A DNA stretch of 64,000 nt from Hyphomicrobium denitrificans 1NES1. Lineage in GTDB: Bacteria; Pseudomonadota; Alphaproteobacteria; Rhizobiales; Hyphomicrobiaceae. The notes beneath the pieces were generated by a model, which saw only the letters and a list, made by a program, of their open reading frames with translations, did no database searches and was not told where the DNA came from. Position 1 is the stretch's first letter, and every line of letters starts with the position of its first letter. Shown here one piece after another: positions 10,432-19,316 of the stretch. Position numbers and translations under genes: made by a program. The stretch is from contig NC_021172.1 of assembly GCF_000230975.2 (NCBI RefSeq), positions 3,286,001 to 3,350,000 on the forward strand. The letters are read 5' to 3'.

Positions 10432-11408
10432 GCGGCGTCGAAATCATCGGGCTTGGCCACTATGCGCCGGAGCGTATCGTCCCGAACGCAGAGATCGAAG
10501 CACGCTTCGGACTCGAGGCCGGATGGATCAAGCGGCGCACCGGCATCGACGCGCGACGGTACGCGGCGGACGATCAGGCGCTTTCCGATCTCGCTGTCCG
10601 CGCTGGCGATATGGCGATTGCGCAGGCCGGACTATCACGCGACAACATTGGTCTGTTGTTGCTCGCAACATCAACCCCCGATCATCTTTTGCCGCCAACC
10701 GCGCCGCTCGTTGCGCATCGTCTCGGGCTCGCAAATGCCGGGGGCATAGACATGGCTGGCGCCTGTGCAGGCTTTATCTATGCTCTGACGCTGGCCGACA
10801 GCTACGTGCGAAGTCACAGAGCGCCGGTGCTCGTCGTCGCCGCTAATATTCTTTCGCGCCGGATCAATCCGGTGGAGCGCGCCAGCAGCGTGCTATTCGC
10901 AGATGCCGCCGGAGCTGTACTGCTTGCTCCAAGCGAACGCGAGGATAGCGGCATTCGCGGAGCACACCTTACGGCTCAAGGCGCGCACTACGGATTGATC
11001 ACGATTCCGGCTGGCGGCAGTCGGAAGCCGTTCTCAAAAGTCGATGATGCCAGCGAAACGTTGATGATCATGTCGGACGGTCAGGCCGTCTACGCAAAGG
11101 CGGTGGCGATGATGACGGGCGCGGCGGAAATCGCGCTTCGGAAGGCCGGGATCGTCGCAGCCGATGTTGCGCACTTCATTCCGCATCAGGCTAACGCGCG
11201 CATGACGGGAACAGTTGCGCTTCAGATCGGCGTTAAACCCGAAAGTCTCCGCACGACCGTCGCGGAATTCGGAAACAGTTCAGCCGCGACCATTCCATTG
11301 ACGCTTTCGATATCGGCGCACGAGCACGTTTACCGCCAAGGCGATATCATCCTGATGACGGCGGCTGGCGCCGGATTAACGGGCGGCGCCGTCGTCTTCA
11401 GGTGGTGA
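10428..11408 (+). CDS. bioZ: BioZ, beta-ketoacyl-ACP synthase III-like enzyme for biotin precursor synthesis
   Basis: 326-aa KAS III fold enzyme with the triad Cys113 (GACAGF), His253 (FIPHQAN) and Asn283 (FGNSSA). A fabH homologue as the last gene of an alphaproteobacterial bio operon is BioZ, known in Agrobacterium to condense a glutaryl thioester with malonyl-ACP and so replace the BioC-BioH route to pimeloyl-ACP. The stop codon directly abuts the stop of the convergent yceI gene. Confidence 0.88.
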   Translation: MSGVEIIGLGHYAPERIVPNAEIEARFGLEAGWIKRRTGIDARRYAADDQALSDLAVRAGDMAIAQAGLSRDNIGLLLLATSTPDHLLPPTAPLVAHRLGLANAGGIDMAGACAGFIYALTLADSYVRSHRAPVLVVAANILSRRINPVERASSVLFADAAGAVLLAPSEREDSGIRGAHLTAQGAHYGLITIPAGGSRKPFSKVDDASETLMIMSDGQAVYAKAVAMMTGAAEIALRKAGIVAADVAHFIPHQANARMTGTVALQIGVKPESLRTTVAEFGNSSAATIPLTLSISAHEHVYRQGDIILMTAAGAGLTGGAVVFRW

Positions 11409-11987
11409 TTATTGCTTGATGCCTTCGACGTCGAGCGTCAGCTCAACTTCTTTCGAAAATGGTCCTAGATCGCGCATGATGCCGAAATCGGCGAGCTTCA
11501 GCGTCGTTGTTCCGGTGAAGCCATCGCGATAGCCGCCCCAGGGATCTTTGCCGCCGCCGACACGCTGCGCATCTATGGAAATATCCTTGGTAACGCCGTG
11601 CAACGTGAGTTTGCCGGCAATTATCGCCTTGTCCGGGCCCGAGGCTTTCACGCTTGTGCTCTCGAAGGTCGCGGTCGGAAACATTTCGGTATCGAGCAGG
11701 TCAGCGCCGCGCAGATGCTTGTCGCGCTCGGCATGATTGGTATCGACGCTCGTCGTATCGATCTCGATTTTGACTTTTGACGCATCAGGATTCTTATCAT
11801 CGTAGGAAAATGTGCCGGAGAACTTATCGAACCGGCCTGCAATCCAGCTGAAGCCTAGATGCTTGATCCGGAAGTTGATCGACGCATGCACGTTCTTGGT
11901 GTCGATAACGTAATCCGCAGCCGTCGCCACCGTCGTCAGCGCGGATGCGAATGCTGCAACGGCAAAGGCGATCATTGCGATCTTCAT
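11409..11987 (-). CDS. YceI-family periplasmic lipid-binding protein
   Basis: 192-aa exported lipocalin-like protein. ATG 11987 gives a clean signal peptide (MKIAMIAFAVAAFASALTTV, cleavage after ATA-A), and GAGGAAA precedes it at a good distance. The body has the YceI pattern IDTKNVHASINFRIKHLGFS, GADLLDTEMFPTATFES and LTLHGVTK. YceI proteins bind isoprenoid chains. It overlaps the cytochrome b561 stop by one base, a common pairing. Confidence 0.9.
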   Translation of the reverse strand: MKIAMIAFAVAAFASALTTVATAADYVIDTKNVHASINFRIKHLGFSWIAGRFDKFSGTFSYDDKNPDASKVKIEIDTTSVDTNHAERDKHLRGADLLDTEMFPTATFESTSVKASGPDKAIIAGKLTLHGVTKDISIDAQRVGGGKDPWGGYRDGFTGTTTLKLADFGIMRDLGPFSKEVELTLDVEGIKQ

Positions 11988-12565
11988 CAGTGATTTTCCT
12001 CTTCTGGATTGATGGCAGGGCGCGGCGGCCCCGACCACATACGACTCAAAATTTTGCTTTTATCGACAAAGTGGTGCTTCAGCGCGGCAAGCGTGTGAAC
12101 AACCGCGAGCGCGATCACGACATAAGCGACCACGCGATGGACGTACCCCGCGCTACTTTCGAGACCACGCATTTTAATGACCGACGGAACGTCGAACCAA
12201 CCGAAGACATCGATGGGCTGCCCATCCGGCGTCGAGATCAGATAACCGCTAACCATCAACCCGAGCAGGAGGACATAAAATCCCCAGTGCGCGGCATATG
12301 ACGCCTTCTGCTCGAGGGGCGACAGACCGTCGGGATCGGGTTTGATGTTCGTGATCCGCCAGAGCCATCGGACAAGCAATGCGATCAGGAGAAGGATTCC
12401 GACACTTCGGTGAAGATTGGGGGCGGCATTATAATAGGGACTGTAATAATCGAGCTTCACCATCCATACGCCGAGTGCGAACATGGCGAAAATCGCGACG
12501 GCCATAACCCAATGAAATAGCCGTGAGACAATCCCATAGCCTTGCGATGTGTCACGAAAATACAT
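11987..12565 (-). CDS. Cytochrome b561 family membrane protein
   Basis: Four-helix di-heme cytochrome of the bacterial b561 (CybB) family. Likely heme-ligand histidines lie in RLFHWVM, NLHRSVG and the C-terminal HRVVAYVVIALAVVHT. It probably moves electrons between quinone and a periplasmic partner. ATG 12565 (MYFRDTSQGYG) is the family-like start; a TTG at 12607 would add 14 unconserved residues. Coupled to yceI, so the two are likely one operon. Confidence 0.88.
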   Translation of the reverse strand: MYFRDTSQGYGIVSRLFHWVMAVAIFAMFALGVWMVKLDYYSPYYNAAPNLHRSVGILLLIALLVRWLWRITNIKPDPDGLSPLEQKASYAAHWGFYVLLLGLMVSGYLISTPDGQPIDVFGWFDVPSVIKMRGLESSAGYVHRVVAYVVIALAVVHTLAALKHHFVDKSKILSRMWSGPPRPAINPEEENH

Positions 12566-12706
12566 GATGGCCGGTCGCCCATCCCTCAGCTTCGGTGCAA
12601 GGGGCAAATGCGGATTAGCTTAGGCCTTTTCAAGACGTTCGAAGGGGGCGCTTCGGCCGGCAGTTGCGAAAACGGTCCGGCCGCGACGCGGGAGCCAATT
12701 TTAAAC

Positions 12707-12736
12707 TTGACTCCAGAAGTATAGATTAGCTTAAAT
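12707..12736 (+). promoter_or_regulatory. Candidate sigma70-like promoter for the hemP gene group, with a repeated 10-mer
   Basis: TTGACT at 12707-12712 and TTAAAT at 12731-12736 are 18 bases apart, upstream of the gene at 12789. The 10-mer GATTAGCTTA occurs at 12724-12733, across the -10 region, and again at 12613-12622. An iron-responsive operator would be expected here, but I cannot match it to an Irr or RirA consensus. Confidence 0.4.
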
Positions 12737-12788
12737 GCATCATCTGCCATTTGCGGGGCCTTGAACCCCGATACATTGGGGACTGACG

Positions 12789-13067
12789 ATGAAACGTCCA
12801 CACGTTGAAGGTGAGCACCTCGATGCGCATGACGTATCGAACGCGGCCCTTACTGCATCGATGCTTACGGCATCCGTCGGAATGATCTGGGACCTTGCCA
12901 CAGGGCACGTTGCAGCATTCGACCGCATGCTTTCCAATATTTCAGACGACGGCCCGAATGCGCAGAACGCAGAGCAAGCCGCTGCGCCGCAACGGCGCGT
13001 GCCGTCCGTTGCTTCTGCTTCGTCGCGCATTTTCCATTCGATCCCAGGGAGTCGGACGGATGCGTAA
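12789..13067 (+). CDS. Hypothetical protein, 92 aa, first gene of the hemP group
   Basis: Not recognised. It starts MKRPHVEGEHLDAHD with GGGGAC about 6 bases upstream. A helical middle (ASMLTASVGMIWDLATGHVAAFDRM, discontinuous) is followed by a polar low-complexity tail. The 3' end overlaps the next gene by 8 bases, which suggests translational coupling and argues that it is real. Confidence 0.55.
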   Translation: MKRPHVEGEHLDAHDVSNAALTASMLTASVGMIWDLATGHVAAFDRMLSNISDDGPNAQNAEQAAAPQRRVPSVASASSRIFHSIPGSRTDA

Positions 13068-13617
13068 GATTAGAAATCTCGAGTCGGCATCATCCTCGAT
13101 CACAGAGGGCGAGCCTATATGTGCCGGCCATGCGCTTGGCTTTCCACTCCAAAGCGCGCTTGGATTCTCTTCGATCGAGAACATCACACTCGATGTCTTC
13201 CGCTGTATTTGCGACGTCTACGCCACGGCCTCGGCGCAGCCCTTGGAAGTCGCCGTAAGGTTCGCGGAAGACCAGCTCGGCGCCGTCGACGGGCCGTTAC
13301 TCGTCGCTCGGGTTACCGCGCTGATGCGGGCCCTGCGCCACGAACGAGGCACCGGATTTTCTTACCTTAGCGTCGGCTGCCGGCATGTCTCCCCCGACGA
13401 GCTGACCATTACGGGACTGCTCAAGTCGGCGCGAACCGGCGACCGCCTTGCGTTCGAGAGCGGCATCGCGCTGGCGCTCAATAATGGTCAGATAACGGAA
13501 TGGACCCGGCTCGCTGTGCGCTGCCTTGCGGATGCACAATTGCAGCATACCGAGCCACGGGCGGATCAGACAGCCGAATTCGAATGTCAGACCGTGCAGG
13601 CGCTTTATCTGCATTAG
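13060..13617 (+). CDS. Hypothetical protein, 185 aa, upstream of hemP
   Basis: Unrecognised soluble alpha/beta protein. The chosen start (ATG 13060) overlaps the previous gene; the open frame extends further upstream but that part is arginine-rich out-of-frame noise. Residues after the start include the patterned helices DVFRCICDVYATAS and DGPLLVARVTALMRALRHERG. It lies three bases before the HemP-like gene, so a link to heme or iron handling is plausible but inferred from position only. Confidence 0.6.
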   Translation: MRKIRNLESASSSITEGEPICAGHALGFPLQSALGFSSIENITLDVFRCICDVYATASAQPLEVAVRFAEDQLGAVDGPLLVARVTALMRALRHERGTGFSYLSVGCRHVSPDELTITGLLKSARTGDRLAFESGIALALNNGQITEWTRLAVRCLADAQLQHTEPRADQTAEFECQTVQALYLH

Positions 13618-13620
13618 CGC

Positions 13621-13854
13621 ATGGGCCGTGAGAGGCGCCGGCTGATTGGCCGATGGGACAAGGACGTGCCAGAAAAGACTGAAACACCAGTGCCGGCTGC
13701 GACGGGGGATGCAGGCGCTGCCGCGCGCAGTTCGCTCACGAGATATCTCGTGAGCGAACTGATGCGGGGCGAGCGTGAAGTCATTCTTGAGCACCGCGGA
13801 CAGGATTATCGTCTACGCATCACGGAGGCCGGGAAACTTATTCTGAGCAAGTAG
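13621..13854 (+). CDS. hemP: HemP-like hemin uptake protein
   Basis: 77-aa protein. Its C-terminal half matches the HemP family pattern: ELMRGEREVILEHRGQDYRL followed by RITEAGKLILSK. HemP is a small protein found with heme-uptake genes and needed for their expression or function in some proteobacteria. No heme receptor or transporter is present nearby. The N-terminal 35 residues are a polar extension, and residues 36-47 are encoded by a perfect 34-bp palindrome. Confidence 0.75.
   Translation: MGRERRRLIGRWDKDVPEKTETPVPAATGDAGAAARSSLTRYLVSELMRGEREVILEHRGQDYRLRITEAGKLILSK
13728..13761. repeat. Perfect 34-bp palindrome inside hemP
   Basis: Two 17-base arms meet without a spacer at 13744/13745 (centre CTCACGAGATATCTCGTGAG); every position pairs, and pairing stops on both sides. 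It encodes SSLTRYLVSEL within the HemP-like protein. In RNA it would form a long hairpin across the coding region. The chance of a 17-bp perfect arm at any given point is about 4 to the power -17, so this is not background. Confidence 0.9.
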
Positions 13855-13975
13855 CTTGATGGCGCCGGCGTCTGCAGGCGCCGTTTACCGAATGAATCCG
13901 AGCGAAGATCATGCTCGGTCTTACGATACGTGTTAGAGCTCATGACATCCCGTCTCGCCGCTCTATGCACGTCGA

Positions 13976-14030
13976 CAGCGGGCCGGCTCCGCATGAAACC
14001 CCAGCCGTCCGGCCCGCTGTTTCTCTGTTT
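13976..14030 (+). terminator. Terminator-like hairpin after the hemP group
   Basis: An 11-bp perfect stem (CAGCGGGCCGG at 13976-13986 with CCGGCCCGCTG at 14009-14019) and a 22-base loop are followed by a T-rich run (tttctctgtttct). It lies between hemP and the convergent histidine kinase gene. Confidence 0.65.
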
Positions 14031-14032
14031 CT

Positions 14033-15412
14033 CTAAACCGACGCTGCCGGAAAACTCACCTCGACACGAAGTCCGGGTGCGTTATCGGCAAGCGTGATCT
14101 TGGCGCCGTGCAGGTCGACAATCGCTGCAACGAGGCTCAATCCCAGACCGCTTCCATCCGTCGAGCGGGCGCGCTCCAACCGGTAAAGCCGGCGAAAAAC
14201 ATTTTCCCTTTCGGGAGGTGGTATGCCCGGGCCGGTATCCGTCACCTCCACCCGATAGAGTCCTGGAGATGCGCAAAGCCGCAATCCTATATCGGTTCCC
14301 GAGGGACAATGGCGAATGGCGTTCTCGACCAGATTCGCGAAAAGCTGGACGAGAAGCTCAGGATCGCCGCGTACGATCGCCGGATGCGCGACTTCGCTCG
14401 CAAAACTCAGCCTGTCACCCGCGTCCTCGGCAACGATATCGTAGACGTCATGGACATCGGCCAAGAGCACCCGCAAATCGACGTCTACAAACTTATCCTT
14501 GCGCGCACCTGCTTCAATCTGCGTGATGCGGAGCAGGGCGTCGAACGTCTCCGTTATGGAATCAATGTCTAGCAATGCTGCATCGACAGCGGACTGAAAC
14601 TCCGCCGGACTTTTTGCCTTGCGACGCGCGTCATCGAGACGTTGCCGCAGCCGGCCAAGGGGCTTCTTCAAATCGTGCGCGATGTCGGATGACGATTGAT
14701 TGACGTTTTCAATCAGCTTTTGCAGGTTGCCGAGCATGCCATTAACCTGGGACGCGACCTGATCGATGTCATCCTGCAGGCCGGAGATCGGTACGCGGGC
14801 GGAAATGTGGCCTTGCGAAACGCGCGCGAGAGGATTTGCAAAGGCGTCGATGCGGTGTTGCGTCTGCCGCGCGAAATAGATCGCACACAAGGCGATCGCC
14901 ACCGAGGTTGCCAGGAGACCATACGCCAGAAGCCTCAGCAAAAACGACTTCATTTGCTTGACTTCGCTGTTGTCGCTGCCGACCAGCAAACTGCCTTTGG
15001 AGAGCGGCTTCCAGATCGCGAGGAATTCATCGTTCGGCTCGCCGCGATCCATCGAGAAATTTAGATTCGACCGCTTCAACGTCATCCATTGGGTCGACTT
15101 CGGAACGCCACGGACATTACCCGCAAGAAATTTTCCGTTCTTATCGACAAGCTCGACGATGAAGTCCGGATCGCGGACGGACTCGCTTTCCTCTGCGACG
15201 ACCGTCACCAAGTCGTCAAAGGTCCTGTCTCCATCCAAGACCGCCAGCGAGTCGATATTCGTGCGAACGCGATCGCGAATGTCGCTGACGAGGCGCGCGC
15301 TCGCCACCAGATAGATGACGGTGAAGAGCGCAAGCACGGTCGTTATAAAGAAAAGGGAGAATGCGGCCGCCAAGCGAAACGGTGTGCGCCTAAGAAGATC
15401 TCGCAACGTCAA
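14033..15412 (-). CDS. Sensor histidine kinase
   Basis: 459-aa inner-membrane kinase. A TM helix at about residues 12-38 and a second around 160-185 flank a periplasmic sensor domain, followed by HAMP, then the HisKA H-box with His246 (SDIAHDLKKPLGRL), N-box (LVENAIRHCP), G1 (DTGPGIPP) and G2 (GSGLGLSLV). Its start overlaps the stop of the response-regulator gene by 4 bases, so they form a cognate pair. The stimulus cannot be read. Confidence 0.92.
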   Translation of the reverse strand: MTLRDLLRRTPFRLAAAFSLFFITTVLALFTVIYLVASARLVSDIRDRVRTNIDSLAVLDGDRTFDDLVTVVAEESESVRDPDFIVELVDKNGKFLAGNVRGVPKSTQWMTLKRSNLNFSMDRGEPNDEFLAIWKPLSKGSLLVGSDNSEVKQMKSFLLRLLAYGLLATSVAIALCAIYFARQTQHRIDAFANPLARVSQGHISARVPISGLQDDIDQVASQVNGMLGNLQKLIENVNQSSSDIAHDLKKPLGRLRQRLDDARRKAKSPAEFQSAVDAALLDIDSITETFDALLRITQIEAGARKDKFVDVDLRVLLADVHDVYDIVAEDAGDRLSFASEVAHPAIVRGDPELLVQLFANLVENAIRHCPSGTDIGLRLCASPGLYRVEVTDTGPGIPPPERENVFRRLYRLERARSTDGSGLGLSLVAAIVDLHGAKITLADNAPGLRVEVSFPAASV

Positions 15413-16086
15413 GCACCATCGTTCACGGTGTAGCCGCTGCCGCGGATCGTATGAATGAGCTCCTTGCCATAGGGCTTATCGATCTTTGCACGGAGACGCG
15501 AGATGTGCGTTTCGACGACGCTTGTCTTGGGATCGAAATGGAAACTCCACACGCGCTCGAGCAGCATCGTCCGCGTCACGACACGACCGCGGTTACGCAT
15601 GAGGACTTCGAGCAACCGGAACTCGCGCGGCTGCAGATCGATCATATCGCCGCCGCGCGTCACCTTGCGGCTGACGAGGTCAATCTCCAGATCGCCGACC
15701 TTGAGCCTCGTCTCCTCGCCTTTGGTATGCGGACGACGCGCGAGCGCATTGACGCGCGCGAGCAGCTCCGAAAAAGCAAAAGGTTTGACGAGATAGTCGT
15801 CACCGCCCGCATCGAGACCCTCGACACGGTCGTCGACACCGCCAAGCGCCGTCAGGAACAGCACCGGCACCCGGCGTCCGGCGCTGCGAATGGTCTTGAT
15901 GATCGCCAAGCCATCGAGACCCGGCAGCATGCGATCGAGAATGATGACGTCGTAATCTTCGCCTATGGCCTGTGCGACGGCGTCGCGACCGTCGGCCAGG
16001 TGATCGACGGTGTGACCTTCTTCCTCGAGGCCCTTCGAAACGTAGGCCGCCGTATTGGCATCATCCTCAAGCAGCAAGATTCGCAT
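15409..16086 (-). CDS. OmpR/PhoB-family response regulator
   Basis: 225-aa regulator with a receiver domain (acid pair ED at 8-9, phospho-acceptor Asp51 in ILDRMLPG, Lys in YLVKPF) and a C-terminal winged helix (ETHISRLRAKIDK). ATG 16086 is chosen because the receiver fold begins exactly there (MRILLLEDDAN); the open frame upstream is not family-like. It is the first gene of the two-component operon. Confidence 0.93.
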   Translation of the reverse strand: MRILLLEDDANTAAYVSKGLEEEGHTVDHLADGRDAVAQAIGEDYDVIILDRMLPGLDGLAIIKTIRSAGRRVPVLFLTALGGVDDRVEGLDAGGDDYLVKPFAFSELLARVNALARRPHTKGEETRLKVGDLEIDLVSRKVTRGGDMIDLQPREFRLLEVLMRNRGRVVTRTMLLERVWSFHFDPKTSVVETHISRLRAKIDKPYGKELIHTIRGSGYTVNDGA

Positions 16087-16213
16087 TTTCGTACACCGAT
16101 GCGTGGGCTCATGGGATGGCGGAGCGCCGGTGGAATCCGCCTGCGCTCCCAGTATACGACGAGTTCCGGAACCGCGCACAATGGAACAGGCGCTATCTTT
16201 ATAATCTGGGCAT

Positions 16214-17476
16214 TCATGCCCGCCGATTGCGGCCGAAAAAGCTATGTTTTCCCTCGACGGCAAAGACGATGAGGCATGCCGTCAGGCTGCAGGCGGCAAA
16301 GCCCGCGGCGATTGGAAATACTGTACCGTTGAACGCGTGCGCAACTAGACCACCTGCCATAGCCCCGATCGCGGTCGAAAGGGAGCCGGTCACCGAGGAG
16401 GCCATGCCTGCATTATGACCCTGCGGTTCCATCGCAATGGCGTTGAAATTCGGCGCGATGAGCCCAAACAGGAAGAACGCACTGGCAACCAACGGCGCAT
16501 AGACCAGAATGCCGGCGCTGCCGGCTGCCGTTGCAAATGCGAGGCAAAGCGACACCGCGACGAACCCCAGAAGCGCAGCATGGGACAGCCTTCGCATCCC
16601 CAAGCGTCCGACAAGCCGTGCATTGACGAAAGATGCGACGGCCATCACCGAGGCTATGGCTCCAAAGACAACCGGGAATGCTTCGCCCATGCCGAACACC
16701 TCGACGAAAACCTGTTGGGCGCTTGCGACATAGGCAAGGAGACAACCGAACATGAAGCCGCCAGCAGCACCGTAGGCCATCGTCTGGGAATCAAAAATTG
16801 CCGTCTTAAGCGAGTCGCGCAGACTCATCGCATGTTCGAGACCCAAGGCCGGGGCGGCCGTTTCCGGGAGGCGAAAACCGGCCCAAATGGCGATCAGGAT
16901 CGCCATCGCCAACAGGGCGTAGAATGCCCAATGCCAGTCGCCGAGTTGGATCAGGGCTTGGCCGATTGACGGCGCCAGGACCGGAATGACGATGAATACC
17001 ATCATCGCAAACGACATGACGCGCGCCATCTGCCGGCCGCCGTAGAGGTCGCGTACGACCGCGATCGCAATCACGCGGGGAGAGGCGGCGCCGATGCCTT
17101 GCACGAGCCGCGCCGCAAGAAGCATTGGAAACGCATTTGATATTAGGGCGGCTACCGTGCCGACAATGTAGATTGCAAGCCCCGCCATCAGTGCCGGCTT
17201 ACGGCCGACGTGATCGGAAAGCGGACCGAAGAAAAACTGTCCGGCCGCGAAGCCTGCCATGTAGAGAATGACGACGAGTTGCCGATCGTTCGCGCTCGTG
17301 ACGCCAAGTGCCGCGCCAATCTGCGGTAACGCCGGCAGCATGATATCGATCGAGATCGCCGTCAGCGCCATCATCGCCGCGGTGAGCACGACGAACTCGA
17401 CGAACGACAAATTGTGCAGCGCTTGTGGCGATCCGGTTGAGGAAAGCACGTCATCCTCGCGCTCTAGTGCGTTCAT
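16214..17476 (-). CDS. MFS multidrug transporter, Bcr/CflA-like
   Basis: 420-aa transporter with about 12 TM helices. The DHA1 motif A is present (GPLSDHVGRKPAL), as is the motif near TM5 (VIVIPVLAPSIG as FIVIPVLAPSIGQ). The closest group by pattern is the Bcr/CflA drug exporters. ATG 17476 is preferred over 17566, which adds a 30-residue arginine-rich leader. The substrate is unknown. Confidence 0.85.
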   Translation of the reverse strand: MNALEREDDVLSSTGSPQALHNLSFVEFVVLTAAMMALTAISIDIMLPALPQIGAALGVTSANDRQLVVILYMAGFAAGQFFFGPLSDHVGRKPALMAGLAIYIVGTVAALISNAFPMLLAARLVQGIGAASPRVIAIAVVRDLYGGRQMARVMSFAMMVFIVIPVLAPSIGQALIQLGDWHWAFYALLAMAILIAIWAGFRLPETAAPALGLEHAMSLRDSLKTAIFDSQTMAYGAAGGFMFGCLLAYVASAQQVFVEVFGMGEAFPVVFGAIASVMAVASFVNARLVGRLGMRRLSHAALLGFVAVSLCLAFATAAGSAGILVYAPLVASAFFLFGLIAPNFNAIAMEPQGHNAGMASSVTGSLSTAIGAMAGGLVAHAFNGTVFPIAAGFAACSLTACLIVFAVEGKHSFFGRNRRA

Positions 17477-18040
17477 TATTTTGTCTCTGAGATGCCCTGC
17501 CGAATCGGCTTGGGCGCCGGTCCTATTACGCCAACGAGAGCGGAAATGCGGCATGTAAGACGTCACAGCACCCCAGCCGCGACAGTCCGATCGCCGCCAC
17601 TACTCATTTTGGGCTACGGATCGAGGATGTCAGCGCTCGTTTATATAGCGCCATCTATTTTGTAACTTTCCGGTCCCGGCATTAATTACTTCTTCGGGAA
17701 TAAATTTTGGTACCGCAAATAAATGGTGATTTCGCCCATTCATCTTCTCAATTATACGCATGTACCGCATATTTTAATGTTTTTGATTGCGTCAACTCTT
17801 CGTGCCCCAACTTAACGCATTATTTCGCTTTATTCGGCAAGAACATTTCTCAGCGAAGCGGTGCCGTGAAGCACTGACGGCATGAAGCCCTCCCTCGCTC
17901 GGCCGCCTTCCGGAGCGGCATTTCCTAAGCACCATTGCGATGAATTTGCTTGCCTGCGGGCGAGCAAATGCGCGCGACGAAAGAAATCCAGAAAGCGGCG
18001 TGACAGCCGAAATTGAGTCAGGGTAGCGGAGTATCTCGTA
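17477..18040. other. Intergenic region between the MFS gene and mtdB
   Basis: About 560 bp, noticeably AT-rich from 17640 to 17840. It separates two divergent genes and must hold both promoters. I see no tRNA, repeat or credible gene; the open frame on the minus strand entering from mtdB is a shadow. Confidence 0.5.
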
Positions 18041-19066
18041 ATGGCAATGGATGACGTCGCGCAGTTCGACGAAGGAATCGCCGATCTCGATGTAAATACC
18101 GAAATTCTTTCGCTTAAAAAATCCCGCAACCAAGCATCGGCGAAAAAGAAAAAGCGGATTACCGCCACGCCCATTCTCCATTTCCTTTCGACTCAATCCT
18201 TTGCTAGTCCCTTCGACGTCAACATGGCCGTCGATGCGGGATACAAGGTCGTCGTCCCGCACACCGGAGTGCGGCTGAACGACACGCGCGCGCTCGTCCA
18301 GGACGCCATTTTCTCCCGGCCGCCGCACTATGGCTGCAGGACGGCGATGTTCATCGGCGGCAAAGACGCGCTTCTGGCGCTCGATATGCTGGCGGTCGCC
18401 AAGACGTCGCTCGTTCCACCCTTTCAGCTCTCTGTCCTGGCAGATCCCGGCGGCTCATTCACCACAGCCGCGGCCATGGTTGCCTGCGTCGAGAGCGTCT
18501 ACCGCAAAAAGACGTCGCGAGCGCTCGAAGGCGCCAGCGTCGCCGTATTCGGTGCCACGGGCGTAGTCGGGTTTGCATCGGCTGTCATCGCCGCCCGCAA
18601 CGGCGCCGACGTCAAGATCGTTTCTCACATGGGCCTGGCAGCGCTTGAACCCTTGGTGCGCGCCGGCAAGGAGCGCTTCGGCGTGACCCTCAAGCCGGTG
18701 TTGGGTGGTCGCGACGCGGACAAGAGCAAGATCGTTGCGAATGCCGACGTCGTTCTTTGTGCGGCTGCAGCCGGCATTCAGGTCTTGAAGGCGAAGCACT
18801 TCGAAAAATCGAAACGGACCATCGTGGTTGCCGACGTCAACGCCGTGCCGCCTGCCGGCATCGAAGGCGTCGAGCTATTCGATTTCGGCCGCACGATTGG
18901 AAAGCGTGGGCTGCTGTCTGTTGGACCCCTCGCGATCGGCGATATCAAATATAAGACTCAGGCGGGGCTCCTGCGTCGCATGATCCGCACGGATCAATCT
19001 TTGATGCTCGACTTCAACGATGCCTTTGCAGTTGCGCGGCAGTTCGTGCGTAAGAAGACGCGCTGA
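18041..19066 (+). CDS. mtdB: NAD(P)-dependent methylene-tetrahydromethanopterin dehydrogenase (MtdB family)
   Basis: 341-aa enzyme of H4MPT-linked formaldehyde oxidation, cytosolic. From residue 40 on it matches MtdB: ILHFLSTQSFASPFDVNMAV, then VQDAIFSRPP and MFIGGKDALLALDML. A Rossmann nucleotide site (VAVFGATGVVGFASA) follows. Residues 1-39 are an extension with an acidic start and a Lys-rich end (AKKKKR) not usual in MtdB; the start is supported by GGAG about 10 bases upstream. Strong evidence for a methylotrophic lifestyle. Confidence 0.9.
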   Translation: MAMDDVAQFDEGIADLDVNTEILSLKKSRNQASAKKKKRITATPILHFLSTQSFASPFDVNMAVDAGYKVVVPHTGVRLNDTRALVQDAIFSRPPHYGCRTAMFIGGKDALLALDMLAVAKTSLVPPFQLSVLADPGGSFTTAAAMVACVESVYRKKTSRALEGASVAVFGATGVVGFASAVIAARNGADVKIVSHMGLAALEPLVRAGKERFGVTLKPVLGGRDADKSKIVANADVVLCAAAAGIQVLKAKHFEKSKRTIVVADVNAVPPAGIEGVELFDFGRTIGKRGLLSVGPLAIGDIKYKTQAGLLRRMIRTDQSLMLDFNDAFAVARQFVRKKTR

Positions 19067-19316
19067 GGTCGAAACTTTCGCCAAAGGCTCGACTGCAGGT
19101 AAGGAGCCCGCTGGTTATCGCGGTTCCGATCCTCCGTGCGGTAGTCGCCTAAGCCTTTGTTTGTTAACAGCGTATACTGTTCTGCCACTTTCGATGCGCC
19201 TCGCCGACTGTCTCTCGGCAATATTGTATTACTCGTCGTGATAATTTTGCCATGGTTGAGGCAAAGGCTTTCGCGAGCGTGACCGTAGCGAGGGGCATCG
19301 GGGAGGGGGACTGCGC

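Noticed and set aside
17792..18328. 178-codon minus-strand frame covering the mtdB start
   Set aside because: It overlaps the conserved MtdB core and has no protein-like features; only its low-GC tail lies in the intergenic region.
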